Below are positions 23,301 through 36,872 of a stretch of DNA of 64,000 nt, in pieces. Below the pieces are notes generated by a model that saw only the letters and a program-made list of their open reading frames with translations, was not told the DNA's origin and searched no databases. Every line of letters starts with the position of its first letter. The stretch's first letter is position 1. A program made the translations under genes and the position numbers. This DNA comes from Rotaria sp. Silwood1 (Eukaryota > Rotifera > Eurotatoria > Philodinida > Philodinidae): assembly GCA_905250075.1 (NCBI GenBank), contig CAJNOP010000040.1, positions 333,498 to 397,497 of the forward strand. Reading direction: 5' to 3'.

Positions 23301-26300
23301 GTTTACTTATCTACCGACTGATATTAATTCTAATTACAAAAATATATTTATCGATTGTATTATATAATTCACGGAATAGTATTGAAGTGCTTAAATGGAT
23401 GAATACTTGTAATTGAACTGCATGTTAAATATACTTTTAGAAATTATAAGTAAATATTTGTTCATAAGATTTATTTACTTAACAGAAATCGTCTGTCTGC
23501 CCGTCTACAACAAAGAAAAACAAAAAATTTTTTTTTCTACAGTATTTCAAATTTTTCTGAGGATTTTTTTTTGTAAGATTTAATTCGGATTTTGAGTAAG
23601 ACAAGGACAAATCAATCCTCTTATCATAGGTATTATACGTTATAAAAACGACTGACACTCCATGAAGAAAATGTTGATTTTCGTTAAATATAAGTTCCTA
23701 TTCAATCAAAAGAATAAATTCGAATGTTGTTTAACTTTAGATTATATGTTAAAAACTAAATATTTCTTGAGATGAACATTGTGTGACAAGTAAATGTTAT
23801 TTCCTCAATCAAACAGCATAGTTAATAAAATTTCCTGATTCCATTAATTTAAATTAAAGTTGAGACCATTTCGATTTCACTTAAACATGCATCTTGAATC
23901 AAGTATATTCAAATTGTACGAAATTTTTAGGATATATTGAACCTATTGTGAAAAGACTATACAAAAATTTTCACTTCTATACTATAATGTTTTCGCCAGA
24001 TATTCAATTAACAAGAGTCACTCATATGAGAACTCCAAATTCTTTGTGTGTTGTCATTCTATATAATTAGTGCGTGTTATTTTGCAAGAGCATGTCAAGT
24101 TGCAGAGCGTGATAAAGTCGCTTCTTTTTAATTAAATTATTACTTTGTTAGCCACGAAAAGGAATGAAATATATAATGTCTCACAAGACTCTCAATAAAG
24201 TGATGTTCTAATTATAAAATTGCTATTTATATAAACGTAATAAAGCTTAATGGAAGAAAAAAAGAAAAGAGAATTCTATCCCACTCTATATTTTCACATG
24301 CTCTTTCAAAACGAAAAAAAAAGAAAAATTAAATATCTGGAATAATTACACATAAAGAATTCTGAGTTGCCACGATCAATTAAGTAAAAGGCGACGAAAA
24401 TCATCAAAGGTTTCGGCAAAAAAAAAAAACGAGATGTCAAATAAAAAAAGAAGCATGTCTTTTATGAAAAATCAGACCTTGCACTATCATCTCAATTTCA
24501 ATTTTTTTGACAAAGATTAATTTTCTTTTTTAATTTTGAGTAGGGGTCGTTGGCCTCGATAGAAGTTTGCACAGAATTGAATTTCTAATAGTAATATTAG
24601 AACCGTGTTTGATTTTTCTTGTCGAATATTTGCAAACGAAAGCTGATTATAAGGATTGCACCGACAAACGAAATATATGTAGGTTAGTAGAGCAAGCCTT
24701 CCTCTATCTAATGATGTAAATATTATCAAGTTCTATTGCGTACTATCGAAACATCAATCAAAGGCGCAACCTTCGCTTTGACTACAGCTAAATATGACAG
24801 GAATGGTACTCCCTATTGATATATCAGCAAGACTTCAAGAAAATGGTTTATTTAATCTACATAGATCTCAGTCTGGGGTTATAAATCATCGTGAGACTTA
24901 TATTCACTTTTGTCATATGTGGAAATAATAACGAATGATAAAAATTTTTCATCTATGTTTAAATTGTGAAATGAACTTTCTATTTTGTTTTTTTTTTAGC
25001 TACATTAATGTCTTGGAAATTAATTGTTCATGGTACACGTGAATACCCTATTTCACCTCGTTCTACATATATTCAGTCAGCATATGAATCAGATCGATCT
25101 AGTGTAAGTCTTTATCCGGCGTTCTATTTCGATTCGTCATATCAATCTATATTTTCTTCCCATTATTTATTCCTATATGTTCTTCTATTTCGAATAATTT
25201 TTTATTTAAATCTCTAGTGGAAAATGTGATAGTAGTTTTCTTTATTGTTTGTTTTTATTTTCTATAATGATTATTATATATATATATATATTTTTTTTTT
25301 TCTATAGTTTTAATTTTAATCTCATAATTGTTCTTTTAATAATGAATGATTTAGTTTTGTGAACGGTGCTCCTTCTTATTCTTCTTCTAGCTTGTTTTTA
25401 AATCTTTGCATACAAATACTTATCAACATTGGCCAAAATCCCAACGACGTATTCAAATATTGAAACCAACTGTTACAAGAACACCAAATTATCGAACATC
25501 ATATTCTTATTACAATCGATATTTTTTTGCATAATCAAAATTGGTTTTTTACATCATAATTGATCTCTTCAGGGTTTTTTTGTATACATTCCGATTGTTT
25601 GTTTTTTTTTTGAACAGTGACGTCTTCTCAGATTTTGACGATCAGAAACTATAAACGTTGTTGCTATGATTTTTTTTTATATAAAAACAAAAAACAGTAT
25701 GCGTGAATAATCTCTCTTTCTCTTTCACATATTATTTTTTAAACTATTGCTGTTTTCTACTCTCTAATAAAGCGAATAGTTATAACTTTGTATGCTTTTT
25801 GTTTCTTATTGTTTTTGATTTACCTTTGAAGTTTAAAAGATAAAAAGAAAAAAGAAAGAAAAAAGTTCTAATAATGAATATATCTTTAGAAAGCGATACG
25901 AAAAGTTAATGAGGTAAAAAAAAAAAAACAAAGAAAAAAAAATATATTGATATTTACACCACGACCTACCATTTATTGTCGTAATGTTTGTTTGTTTATG
26001 TGTTATATATATATATAATACTTTTAAACGTCATGATACTGATATTGTGGATGATAATCACTGTTTAACTATGTACCGTAAATGTATTTAAGCTTTGTTT
26101 TCTAATGTGCTCTTTCATTTGATCGAATAATACTTTGCTAATAATTGTGATTTTTCCTCCCGCGTAAGAAAACTTATCGTGGGTAGCTCTGTTTGTTTTT
26201 TTAGCTGATTTTATTTCTGTAACTATCGACTTTATAATACTTTCTATTTCAGTGCCATATTGAATGTAAACTTGATGAACCATGTGGTAATACTGATACA

Positions 26301-29300
26301 AATTGCACTGCATGCCGACATTTTAAACAACCATTAACTGATGGAAAATTGTAAGTTAATATCAGTTGTCGTAGGAAAAATGAACGTCTCAATATTTCAA
26401 TTATATATCTTTTCATATTCGTTTATTCAAACGTATTTTCTTCAAAATATAAGTTTTGTAATCGCCTACAAAACGATATACCTTTTGTGAATCTAAATAA
26501 CATTCAGTTTTTTTCTAAAACTATCCATATTTTATTGGTACTTGAATAATATTATGTACTAAAGATGTGCATCGCACCTAAAAGACGAGACAAGGGCGAC
26601 TTAGAGAACGACAGAGGTGGCTACAGCCTAAAATCTTCTCGACTGGTGACGTGGCCACTCGGTTCCTAATGGTAACTGAAAATTTCTTTTTCGGCAGTTT
26701 ATAGTATTTTTTTTAATATCGCTTCACTTCTGAATACTTACCTAAGAACTACAACATAAAGTTTAAAATACCACGAAATTATATTTAATTAAGCAAGACG
26801 TAATCGGACATATGCATAGACACTTATTAGATGATTGTTTTCGTCTCAACTTATTTTCTAGTTATATTTATGCACACATCTAAATTCAAGATCAGTTTAA
26901 ATATGATGCTCATCAGAGTGACATTCACTAATTTTTTAATTAGATCAACTTGTTAACAGGACACTTATGAATCAATATTAATTATGATTTTACTTAAAAA
27001 CTTAACAAATGAATTCGTCAACGATGAAATTCGTTTCAACATTTTATGTACATTCCTTTTCAAAGATTTCCCTAACAATAGAATGTAACAGCCAGTATAT
27101 TTGAGGTGCGGTCATCTCCACGCAGGCTCTGAATATTTCTGTTATGTACTTATTTAGAGTGATATAGTGTCTTGTGATCAAAACTTACCATTAATGTTAG
27201 ATTAGAAATTGCATTAGGACAAACTAAAACCTTATATCTCTCACTAAACACAATAATAATATCAGAACAGACTTCTATTAACAAGAGATATTGATCAAGG
27301 AATGATTTACATATAAATTCATTGGACCATTCAATTTGAGATGATTTGGATTATTGTATTTAATTGAAAAAAAAATCATAAAAGTTCGACAAAAAATGGT
27401 TTTATAAAAATGTTTATCTTGTACTGTTCGTTTGAAGTTTGTTTTGGAAAAATAATAGTTGCTATGTCGATTCACAAAAAAATATACATCATTTTCTAGA
27501 AAATTAAAAGACAAAATTTATTTAAAAAAAGCCTGAACAAGATATAATTGAAATGTGGAGAAGCTCATTTTTCTTACAATATAAGATAATGAAGAAAAAT
27601 TCTTACTATTTTTGATTATATTTTAGTCGTTGTGTTGGTATATGTCCAGAAGGAACATATCCAGATGAAAAAGATAAATTATGTTTACCTTGCCATTCAC
27701 AATGTGGTTCATGTCGAAATGCAAGTGAAATAAGTTGTATTAGTTGTAAATCAGATTTATTTCTTATACATGATCTGATGACTTGTGTTGAATCTTGTCC
27801 TGAACAATATTATACTGGTAAGACTTTAATTTTAGCAAAAAAAAAGAAAAGAGAAAAACAACATTCAAAATTAATTTTTTTTTTCTAATAAGATCATCAT
27901 CTAAGAAAATGTATTCGTTGTAAAATTGATTGTGCATCATGTGATACAAGTTCTCATATATGTACATCATGTTCAGATGGTTATGCTCTTAAAGATACAG
28001 ATTGTATTAAAGCATCAGAACCTTGTGAAACAAATGAATATTTTGATTTTAAAGTAAATCAGTAAGTAAAAAAGAAATCTTTAAATGTAAAACAATATTT
28101 AAATTCATTTTTTTATTTTTACATTTAAAGATGTCGATGGTGTGATTCAAGATGTTTAACATGTAGTGGATCACAAATAGATCAATGTAAATCATGTGAT
28201 AAAACAGGCAAATATCCATATCTTCAATATCATGCTTGTGTATCATCCTGTTCACCAGGATTTTATCTTTCAAAAAGTTTATTTCAATGTCTTCCATGTC
28301 ATGAAACATGTCTTAATTGTATCTCTTCAAGTGAATTATCATGTACATCTTGTAAATTAGGTTATGTTTTTCTTCCTGATAATCATCGTTGTGAGAAACA
28401 TACCGGTAAACCATATTATCTAGATAAAAATACAGGTGAAACTCATACATGCCATGGTTCATGTACACAATGTAAAGGACCACAACCAAATGATTGTATT
28501 GCATGTAATACAATCAATGAAGTACTTCTTGATGATGGACATTGTGTTAATAAATGTCCATTAGGATCATATAAAAGTGAAAAAAAGACAATTGATTTTC
28601 AAACAAATATTTGTTTGTCATGTCCAACTGGATGTACATCATGTTATAATATTAGTCAATGTGATCAATGTGATGAATCAAAAGGATATAAATTAGTTGG
28701 TTCAAATTGCATTCCAACATGTAAACAAGGGTAAAAAAAAAAAATTTGTATAAAACAAAAACAAAAATTTTTTTCAAAAATTTCTTTTATATATTTCATA
28801 GTACTTTTCCATCGGGTGATCATTGTGAATTTTGTGATAATCAATGTTTAACATGTACGAATTTAACACATTGTTTAACATGTGTTGATCAATTAGTTTT
28901 ATTCAATAATCAATGTATAGAAGAATGTCCAGATGGTTATTATATATATAATCAACAATGTTTATCATGCCATCCGACTTGTAATACTTGTACAGGTAAT
29001 TAGTTGAATGATTTTTAAAAATAGAAAAAATTGAATTTCTTTTATTTTGATTGATTTATTTTTTTGAGGACCAGGAGAAGATGATTGTAAAACATGTACA
29101 CAAGGTTTTAAAATTGATACTAGTGGAAACAAATGTATAAGTAAATGTGCTAATGGAAATTATTTTGATAAAAATGATGCTGTAAGTTAATGTTTAGATT
29201 GAAAATTGAGAGATTATTTTTTTAATATATAAATGTGTCAACGAAAAGTTTTCTGGTTGTTTTTTGAAATATTTTTCTAATAACATTTAGAATTATGACA

Positions 29301-30565
29301 GAATTGAGCAAGTGATTAACCGAAATGAGTTTTTGATGATAAAAATGCAATAATTTTAATAGAAAGTCCATCTAATCTTTCATTTTTTGAAAATAATGAA
29401 TCTAGAAATTTCATTTCAATATGAGCTCTTTGAACAGTCAACACAAACAAAATTATACAAAACAAAAATTTAGAGAGAGAATGAAGTAGAAAACTCACGC
29501 GTATGACTTGAATTATTCACCTTATTTTTTTCGATAGACTTTTGGAACTAGTGCTCTCAATATTTTCTAGCAGTGACATGAACTAAAATATTTGACACCG
29601 TTAGACTTTGGCTATTCCAAAAATTGCCCGAAACTGAAGCTGGTAAAGGATTAGATAAATACAAAAATTTTAAATCTATTTAGAAATTTTTCTCAAAATT
29701 AAGCTGTTGAGATCAAAGACACCACATTTTTCTATTCTAATTTTTTTCAAATCGCCGAATCCAACAGAAAGTAATTGAGAGAAGATACACTCTAAAATCA
29801 AGCAGCTAGTTTTTCAACAACAGTTCGAAATTCTCATATGTACGACGTAAAAAGTAGACATTTCTTTTGTTTTTTTTCTTAGTTTTATAAAAATCTAACA
29901 AAAAAAAAAAATTTAAAAATATTCTTATTTTGTTGAAAATTTTGTTAATTTCTTTTAAGAAATGCAAAATATGTACAAACAATTGTCTTGAATGTTTAAG
30001 TCCAGGTTCATATTGTCGTCAATGTAAATATCCAATGGCACTTGATACATTAACACATCGATGTTTATTGTGTTGTACAACAAATATAACAACAAATAAT
30101 TGTTGTCAATGTGCATCATCATGGGATGGTAAGAAAGAATTTTAGAATTGTTTTTGATTACAAAAACAAAAAAAAAAAATTTTTTTTTTTCTTTGTTTCC
30201 AAAGGTTATTGTCTTCATCCACTTGTAACACCATCAATACATATGAATAATTGGTTAACTTCATCAATTGATATAATGCGTAATAAATTTAATAAATTAG
30301 ATAATTATCGTCAAACATTTATTATTATTGTATTAGTTATATCTTTTATTAGTATTATAATATGTTTAATTATACTTAGCCTTCGACAAATATTTAATTC
30401 ACGTTTAATATCACGACAAGAACATGCTAATGTTGAATATGTTATGTTACAAAATGTTGACGATCATGATGATGAAGAAACTAAGTCAATAGAAACGAAT
30501 GGTCATACAAAAAAAATCCTACCGACTGACACAACTATTTCAATTAATCACGCAGAAGAGACTTA
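20309..30565 (+). CDS. Furin/PC5-like proprotein convertase with Cys-rich repeats and membrane anchor (long form)
   Basis: More than 20 exons encode roughly 1,250 aa. Proprotein convertases cut secretory precursors after basic residues in the Golgi and at the cell surface. In order: a hydrophobic signal region; a propeptide ending PKKRQKRE (20787-20808, autoprocessing site); the subtilisin domain with [15 protein letters not shown] (catalytic Asp), [10 protein letters not shown] (His), VWASGNGG (oxyanion Asn) and [12 protein letters not shown] (Ser); a P domain with [22 protein letters not shown] and WKLIVHGT (to 25103). From 26253 follow about a dozen furin-like CxxC repeats, as in PC5B or insect Fur2. 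The last exon holds a TM segment ([20 protein letters not shown]) and a tail with YVMLQ and acidic residues, suitable for trafficking. An AATAAA lies at 30821. Introns at 23096-24999, 25104-26252, 26353-27626 and 29183-29960 are unusually long. The start could instead be a Met about 12-13 codons in (MMFPS). Confidence 0.92.
23096..24999 (+). other. Long intron within the furin-like gene
   Basis: About 1.9 kb between the [12 protein letters not shown] and [11 protein letters not shown] exons of the P domain. It contains AT-rich sequence and A runs. The minus-strand frame at 24517-24729 has no recognisable motif. Confidence 0.65.
25391..25534 (+). CDS. Alternative terminal exon of the furin-like gene (soluble isoform)
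   Basis: An AG acceptor at 25389-25390 opens a phase-0 frame of 47 codons plus stop ([17 protein letters not shown] at the start, YYNRYFFA at the end). The last common P-domain exon also ends in phase 0 (SDRSS, 25103), as does the long-form acceptor at 26253. An AATAAA lies at 25766-25771. Using this exon would give a convertase of about 655 aa with the catalytic and P domains but no Cys-rich region or membrane anchor, comparable to soluble PC5A/PC1-like forms. Transcript evidence is not available. Confidence 0.6.
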   Translation, partial: LVFKSLHTNTYQHWPKSQRRIQILKPTVTRTPNYRTSYSYYNRYFFA

Positions 30566-30921
30566 ATTTAAAAAAAATAACAAGTCTCATGTTTTTTTTT
30601 CGTTGTTCTTTAAATTTTGTTGTTAGCTTTTTCCGTTTTTGTTAATGTCTATTTTAAATTGTAACAGTGACTTGATTTCATTCCATCATGATCTCTTCTT
30701 TTTTCTTTTTTTTTTTGTTTTTAATCAATGTCTTTCATATAAAGAAAAAAAACAACAAAAAATCCTTAATATATATATAAACACCGTTGATTCTCCCTTT
30801 ATTAATAATGTACCAACAAAAATAAAGAATGCAATATGTAAAACAAATGTTTCAGTATTGATGTTCATTGATAACAAAGCGATGTCTTAATTATTTAAGA
30901 TATTTGTATACCATAGATAAG

Positions 30922-31329
30922 GTTGGCCAGTCTGGCCGGAAGCCCAAATACTATTTTTTAATATACAGCTTTCATAATATATCATAAAAGTATGATTTTT
31001 TTACTAGTTCTAGTACTCATGTAGTGCTGATGATTAGTTATTGTTTGTGTTATATAACCTGTCCGAAACCAAATAATCAAGCATCTTCATAAAACCAAGT
31101 AAGAGTTATAACAGATGAATAAGTGTGATAAAAGTACGCTTTAGAAAGAGACTTTACGAAGACACTTGATTACTTTCATTTCAGACAAGATATACAATCC
31201 AAACAATAACTAATCATCAGCACTACTTGAGTACTATAACTTCTAAAAAAAACACATACTTTTCTGATGTATTATAGAAGCTGCATGTTAAAAAAAGAAG
31301 AATTGGGGCTTCTGGCCAGACTGGCCAAC
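30922..31329. mobile_element. Foldback element with GTTGGCCAGTCTGGCC termini
   Basis: The left end GTTGGCCAGTCTGGCC is mirrored exactly at the right end by GGCCAGACTGGCCAAC, and homology between the arms extends about 190 bases inward. For example AGTGCTGATGATTAGTTATT in the left arm has its exact complement in the right arm. The termini are themselves near-palindromic (TGGCCAGTCTGGCC). No target duplication is evident (AGATAAG versus TTCATAT). It lies about 360 bases beyond the furin stop. No transposase is encoded. Confidence 0.82.
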
Positions 31330-31577
31330 TTCATATATATATATATAATCAAAATCTTTATGATGATCGTATTTGTGTTTAATTAAATATATTAGTGTTA
31401 AATAATTCTTTCTCTCTGTCTATCTTCATTTTATTTCCAATAATAAACACACACAACTAGGAAAAAAAAAACAAAAAGTTATTCACTTTCTCTCTATCTG
31501 TTTAAAATATGAATGAAAAATCCGATCTTTTCTTCACACTTGGTTTTAATAAAATAATTGCACAAATGATATAAATG

Positions 31578-34500
31578 TTATTTTTCATCAGGAAAATGTT
31601 CAATGCTATCCGTCATTGTTGTTGAAGGCACAATTGGTGGTTTAAGTGCTGTTAAATTAAATAATGAAGTTGAATGATTAGGTCTAGAAAATACTTTTAG
31701 TATGAAACAAAATAAAAAATAATCATATTACCGCATATGTGAGTATGAATAATGATCACCTTGTGTTATAGCTAATCGATCCCGTACTAATTGTTTAGCA
31801 ACCTAATCATAGAAATCATATTCTATTCAATATTTCGATCAAAGTTAAATAAATTATCAAACTAAGAACCTCAAAACATGTATAAAATTGATGAATAAAT
31901 TCATTTTAGAGTAGTGTCTTCTAAGAATATGACTTTTCACAATCGAACCAGAAAACGCTGTATCTCTACTCGACCAGAACTCATTGTCATTCGACAGATA
32001 CTTTCACAGTCATGATAAGTTTGCTAAAGTATTATTTTTTATAAAAAAAAAATGTACTATTTTATTGCTTGTATAAACAGCAACAAATAAAAAATATGTT
32101 TGTTTGTTACTGATGACACTATAATACAATGTAGTGTTCGTACTAAACTTCATAATTGTAAATACATACATGAATACTTTTTCTATCTTGAAAATACATG
32201 TTCATATTTTTGATAATTCATTTTTCTTTCCATGTATTCAATTACTTCGTCAGATGATTCAGCATCATCTGTAGATGAGTTTTCATTTTAATGAAACACT
32301 ATCACTTTCCATTTCTGTGATCTGTTCTCAAATATAATAAATCGTTCAGTTAAAATCGAACTTGTTGTCACTCCTATGCTATTATATAAATATCAATATG
32401 AAAAAGTAAAAATATGTTCCACCATCAAGATCTTATTAATTGATGGATGAAATTCGAATATTCAACACTATTTTCGATCTATTCTAAAGATTTTTTTTTT
32501 TTGTCGTTGAAATATTTATCGTTTTGAAACCTATTCGAATTTCGACAAAGTCTTCATGTTTTTTTCATATTCTATTACATGAGTAAAAATTAAACTATCA
32601 TCATTTCATACTCGTCTTGATGCTTCAAGAGCTTGTTCTTCTGCATCATGTAAACGTTCTTCTAATGCTTTGATACGTTTTGAATTTTTTGCTAGTATTC
32701 GATCCATCTAAATAAATGAATATAAACTTTTCTAATGAATATTAAAATAAATATTAATTTAACAAACTTCAGCGTCTTTTCGTTTGACATCACCAATTTC
32801 TGATTGTAATTGTTCATTACGTGAACGTAACTTATCAATTTTTTGTTTTAACTCATTTATTGTTGTTTCACTTTGACTAGCTATCGTATGACATTCTTCT
32901 TTATATCTAAGTTAAACAAAAAATGAAAACATGTCAATTAATCAAATAATAATTTACAACTCAAAAGTCTTAGTACAAAATATTCGCTTATTTTTCGACC
33001 ATTAAAAAAACAACTGATTAGAATCAGAATTTCTTACTATTTTCAAATATGTATGTAGTCGTTAGTTTTTGTATCTTGAGACAGTTTCAACTCAGTATTA
33101 TTATAAAGTACTAGATTCTATACAAATTCATATATGTTCATAAGCAAAACCTCGCCTGGATGTTTTCACTAAAGCATGTGCTTCTATGCAAAATCCACAT
33201 CGATAAAAAATTCACTGAACTTTGCTCTAGAAAACTGTCGAGAAAAAGTGCTTTTGATCACTGAATTTTCCAAGTAGTGATTTTTCATTATCTCTTCATG
33301 AGTGCTTCCACACAATTCCTTATCCACATTCAGCATTTCGTTTTTTGTAGATTAACATTATAAAATATATATATATATATGGTTTACTTTATATACAATA
33401 CTTTAGTTCTCACATAAACGAGCAGCATCTACACTTTATTGACGAATAATAATATAGAATGAATGTTGAAAAAAAACTTGGTAATCAAAACTATTGTTAC
33501 TCGAACTCAATCATTAAAAAATTAATTCACATTTTAAATTCAATTGATTTCAGTCGAAATATAAAATTAATTAAAATCATATTCTGTACAATCATTATTT
33601 TGAGCCTAAGCTGATAATAATTGTCCAATCTTATCCTAAATAGAAATTCTAAGCACATATTCGAAAAATGTGAAAAACACGATTCTAAACTAATTGCTTT
33701 CAACTCTAACCAGTTGTCTTTTAAAGACTGAAAAATGTAAGAATATTTCGCAATAAAACCTTTTGCATCATAGATTTTTTGTTTCATCTTACTTAACAAT
33801 CATTCGTTGTTGTCGATTAACTAAATTACGTAATTCATTAAATGTTACTCGATTGACATCATCTCTTTGTGTTAAACGTACTAGACATTCTTTTTCTTTT
33901 TCAATTATTTGTTCTTCATGTCTTTTCACCTTAAATATTAAAATAAAAAAAAAAAAAAGAATTCTTAAATATCAAATCTTTTTTTTACTAATTCAGCCAT
34001 TCGTCTTTGTAATAATGTTTGTTCATTTTGTGTTGATGATAATCTTTTTTTTAATTCATTTAAATCATTAAATGTTGCTGTATAATCAAGAGTCATTTTA
34101 TCAAGATCATTCGTTACTTTTTGTAATCGTTCAGTTAATTCTTTTTGTTTAAGTTCATGATTTTTTTTGTCAGCTTCATATGATTGTTGAAGCATTTTAA
34201 ATGCTTGATGATTTTGTTCAAATTTTAATTGTGTATCATCTCGTTCACGTTCAGCTTGAACACATCGTTTAGCTAAATCTTCATTATCTAAAGCACTTTT
34301 TTCTAAGTTAAGACGTCGTTCTTGTAAAATCTATTAGATAAAAAATGAATTTTATTGAAAAATAATTTTTCTTTTAGATCAATGTAATATAACCTTTTCT
34401 AATTCATCTTCGACAGATCGTTTTGTTCTTAAACATTTATCGAATTCAATTTGTTTTTGATTTAATGCCTAAGAAAATAGATTTATATTTATTATAAATA

Positions 34501-36872
34501 TAATTTTATTTTTATACCGCTTCCATATTATTATATTCTTCCATTATTCTTTCTAAATTATCATTATATTGTTGTCGTACATCTTCAACCTAGATTTTGT
34601 TTTTAAATAAATATTTTCAAATTGAAAAATAAAAAAAAAAACTAAAGATTTTCCTACAGCAGTACGTGTTTTAACAGCTGCTTGTTCTATAAGTTCATCA
34701 ATTGTTCGATGCATTCGGTCATGTTCAAATCGATCATGATCAATATCATGAGTATGATGAGCAATTGTAGTATGAGCATGAGCATGTTGTTGTAATTCAT
34801 CGATTGCTTCAGCAAGTTTTTCTTGTAGAGAACGACTAAATTTTTTTACAAAATGAATATTGACCATACATAAATAAGATCATATAAGATTTACTTTTGT
34901 TGTGTTAAATCTTTTAGTTTCGATTCCATATCATCTCGTTGTTGTATAGCATTTTCTCTTTCTTTTACAGCATGTTCAACTCTAGCAAAAATCAAAATTT
35001 CATATAGCTAGAAATAGAAATTCTATATTTAATCCTGACAGAATCACTCAGAGATTCATACGGAGGATCTCAGTCAGTTTCATTACACTGTTATAAGTAC
35101 ACAATATTAAATGAAACTGTTTATCTTTCAGATATAGTCTAATCAAGATCACAAGAATATGCTGATAATATCTATTAATTACATCCAACTATTATTTACA
35201 TGAGTAAGCCATTCCGAAATACATTTGAATGCTTGTTTAATATCTGAACTTCGTTTGTATCCCAGTGAGATTCATTATTATATCATGTATTCATAATATT
35301 TAATCGAATCGTGTCCTTTTAGGTATGCATTGAGAACATGTAGTAGAGTATATGGATAACATGACTCAATGTATACACACTTGTTCTTCTTATGTAGAGC
35401 AGTTTAAATCATATATGAATACTGCATAGTGATGCACGGTTTCAAATGCCTATTATTATAGCTTAAACTTACTATTTTTCTATTTATTCTTGACTTGTAT
35501 TTAAGTAGTCAGTATTTTATTATGAATATGCAGCATATCTTTTATTAAACCCTCAGTGAGTTTTGATTAGTAAGAGTGTAGATGCGGGTGTGACACTGAA
35601 TATTAAAAGCTAGAAAAAAGTATCTCTTATTTTCTTAGCAGCTATTCTATTCCAATTAAAAAATTTCATTACGAATATAAACGTACAATTCGATCGAATC
35701 CAAAAGTTTTGAACATAACAAACTCTAGTGACAGGTGTGGTATCGGTGTCGATTTTTTTGACTCCAGCACTCATACTTACACTCACATTCTACAGCCATA
35801 CCCTTTACCACCAATTAGAATCTACACGAAGTCCCGGTAACCTGAAAATGGTAATCCTCAAAGTAGTCGTACTACATTTTTATATCAACATTAACGATTC
35901 AATATCAACACAATTGCGATATATTCAATGAAAACTATTGAAATGTATATTAGATTAATAGTTTTGGTTTTTTTATACTTGCCTAACTTCAAGATCATCA
36001 ATTGACTTTTGAAATTCAACAAAAGCTCCATCATAACCAAGCTCTTTTTTTAAATAATTACGCAAATCATCTTGCTAAAACAAAACAAAAATAATTTTCA
36101 TCAATAAAGAGTTTTTTTTTTTTCGTAGTCTATACTTTTTGATAAACTTCAACTTGAAGTGTTTCATTTTGTCGTTCTAATTCTTTGACACGTAATTGAC
36201 AATTCACAAATTCTCTACTTCGTTTTCTAAAAGAAAAACAAAACCCAATTTAATGAATTAAAAACAACCGAACTAATTATTCTCATACGTGAGTTCTTCA
36301 CGTATCATATTTATTTCTTGTATAAGTTGTACTTCAGCTCGAGCGTGTTCTTCTTGTGCCTAAATAAATATGATATATGAAACCAACATGTTTTTATACG
36401 AAGAACCATATCGAACAAATATTTACCTGTTTAGTTTCCATATCAAGTCTAATTAAATGTGGTTTCAATGGATGTTCTAAATCTTCAATTTTTTCTTCAA
36501 GTTTAATGATTGTTTGTCTACTATCTTCACATAATTTCATTGTCTCTTCTTTTTCTTCTTGTAATAATTCTATTTGTTTTTTTTGTATTTCAATAATAGA
36601 ATCATTATTTAAACTTAAGAAAGTATCTGGATGAATGCCTGATAGACGCTCTTCAACACTATGTCGTAATTCACGTCGTAGAGAATCATTTTCATCAGTT
36701 AATTTTTGAACTTTAGCTCGTATATTTTCTATTTCATACTACAAAATAGAAATTATTCAATGATATTTTCAATGAAACAATGAATTTTAATTTTCAATAC
36801 TTGAAATGCAGTTAATTGTCTATGTAATTTTGTACTTTCAAGTTCCATTTCAGCTCTATTGGCGTCCATCAT
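31578..36872 (-). CDS. SCLT1: SCLT1-like centriolar distal-appendage coiled-coil protein
   Basis: About 15 reverse-strand exons encode around 600 aa, nearly all predicted coiled coil. SCLT1 is a distal-appendage component needed to dock the mother centriole and start a cilium. Order-preserving similarity to the vertebrate protein is visible: ENDSLRRELRHSVEERLSG (36640-36700; like the ENERLHSELKDAVEKKL block), EQAAVKTRTAVEDVRQQYN across two exons, KRSVEDELEKILQERR, NRQQRMIVKYKEECHTIAS (resembling the AANRWKEETKKLTESA block), SRNEQLQSEIGDVKRKDAEV, then RIKALEERLHDAEEQALEAS. The C terminus reads DSIEHFPDEK with stop at 31578. A His-rich insert (HAHAHTTIAHHTHD, 34735-34785) seems peculiar to this copy. 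The start at 36872 (MMDANRAEMELES) leaves out roughly the first 100 residues of the vertebrate protein, so a further upstream exon may exist. Two introns near 32909-33787 and 34985-35980 are long. Confidence 0.75.
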
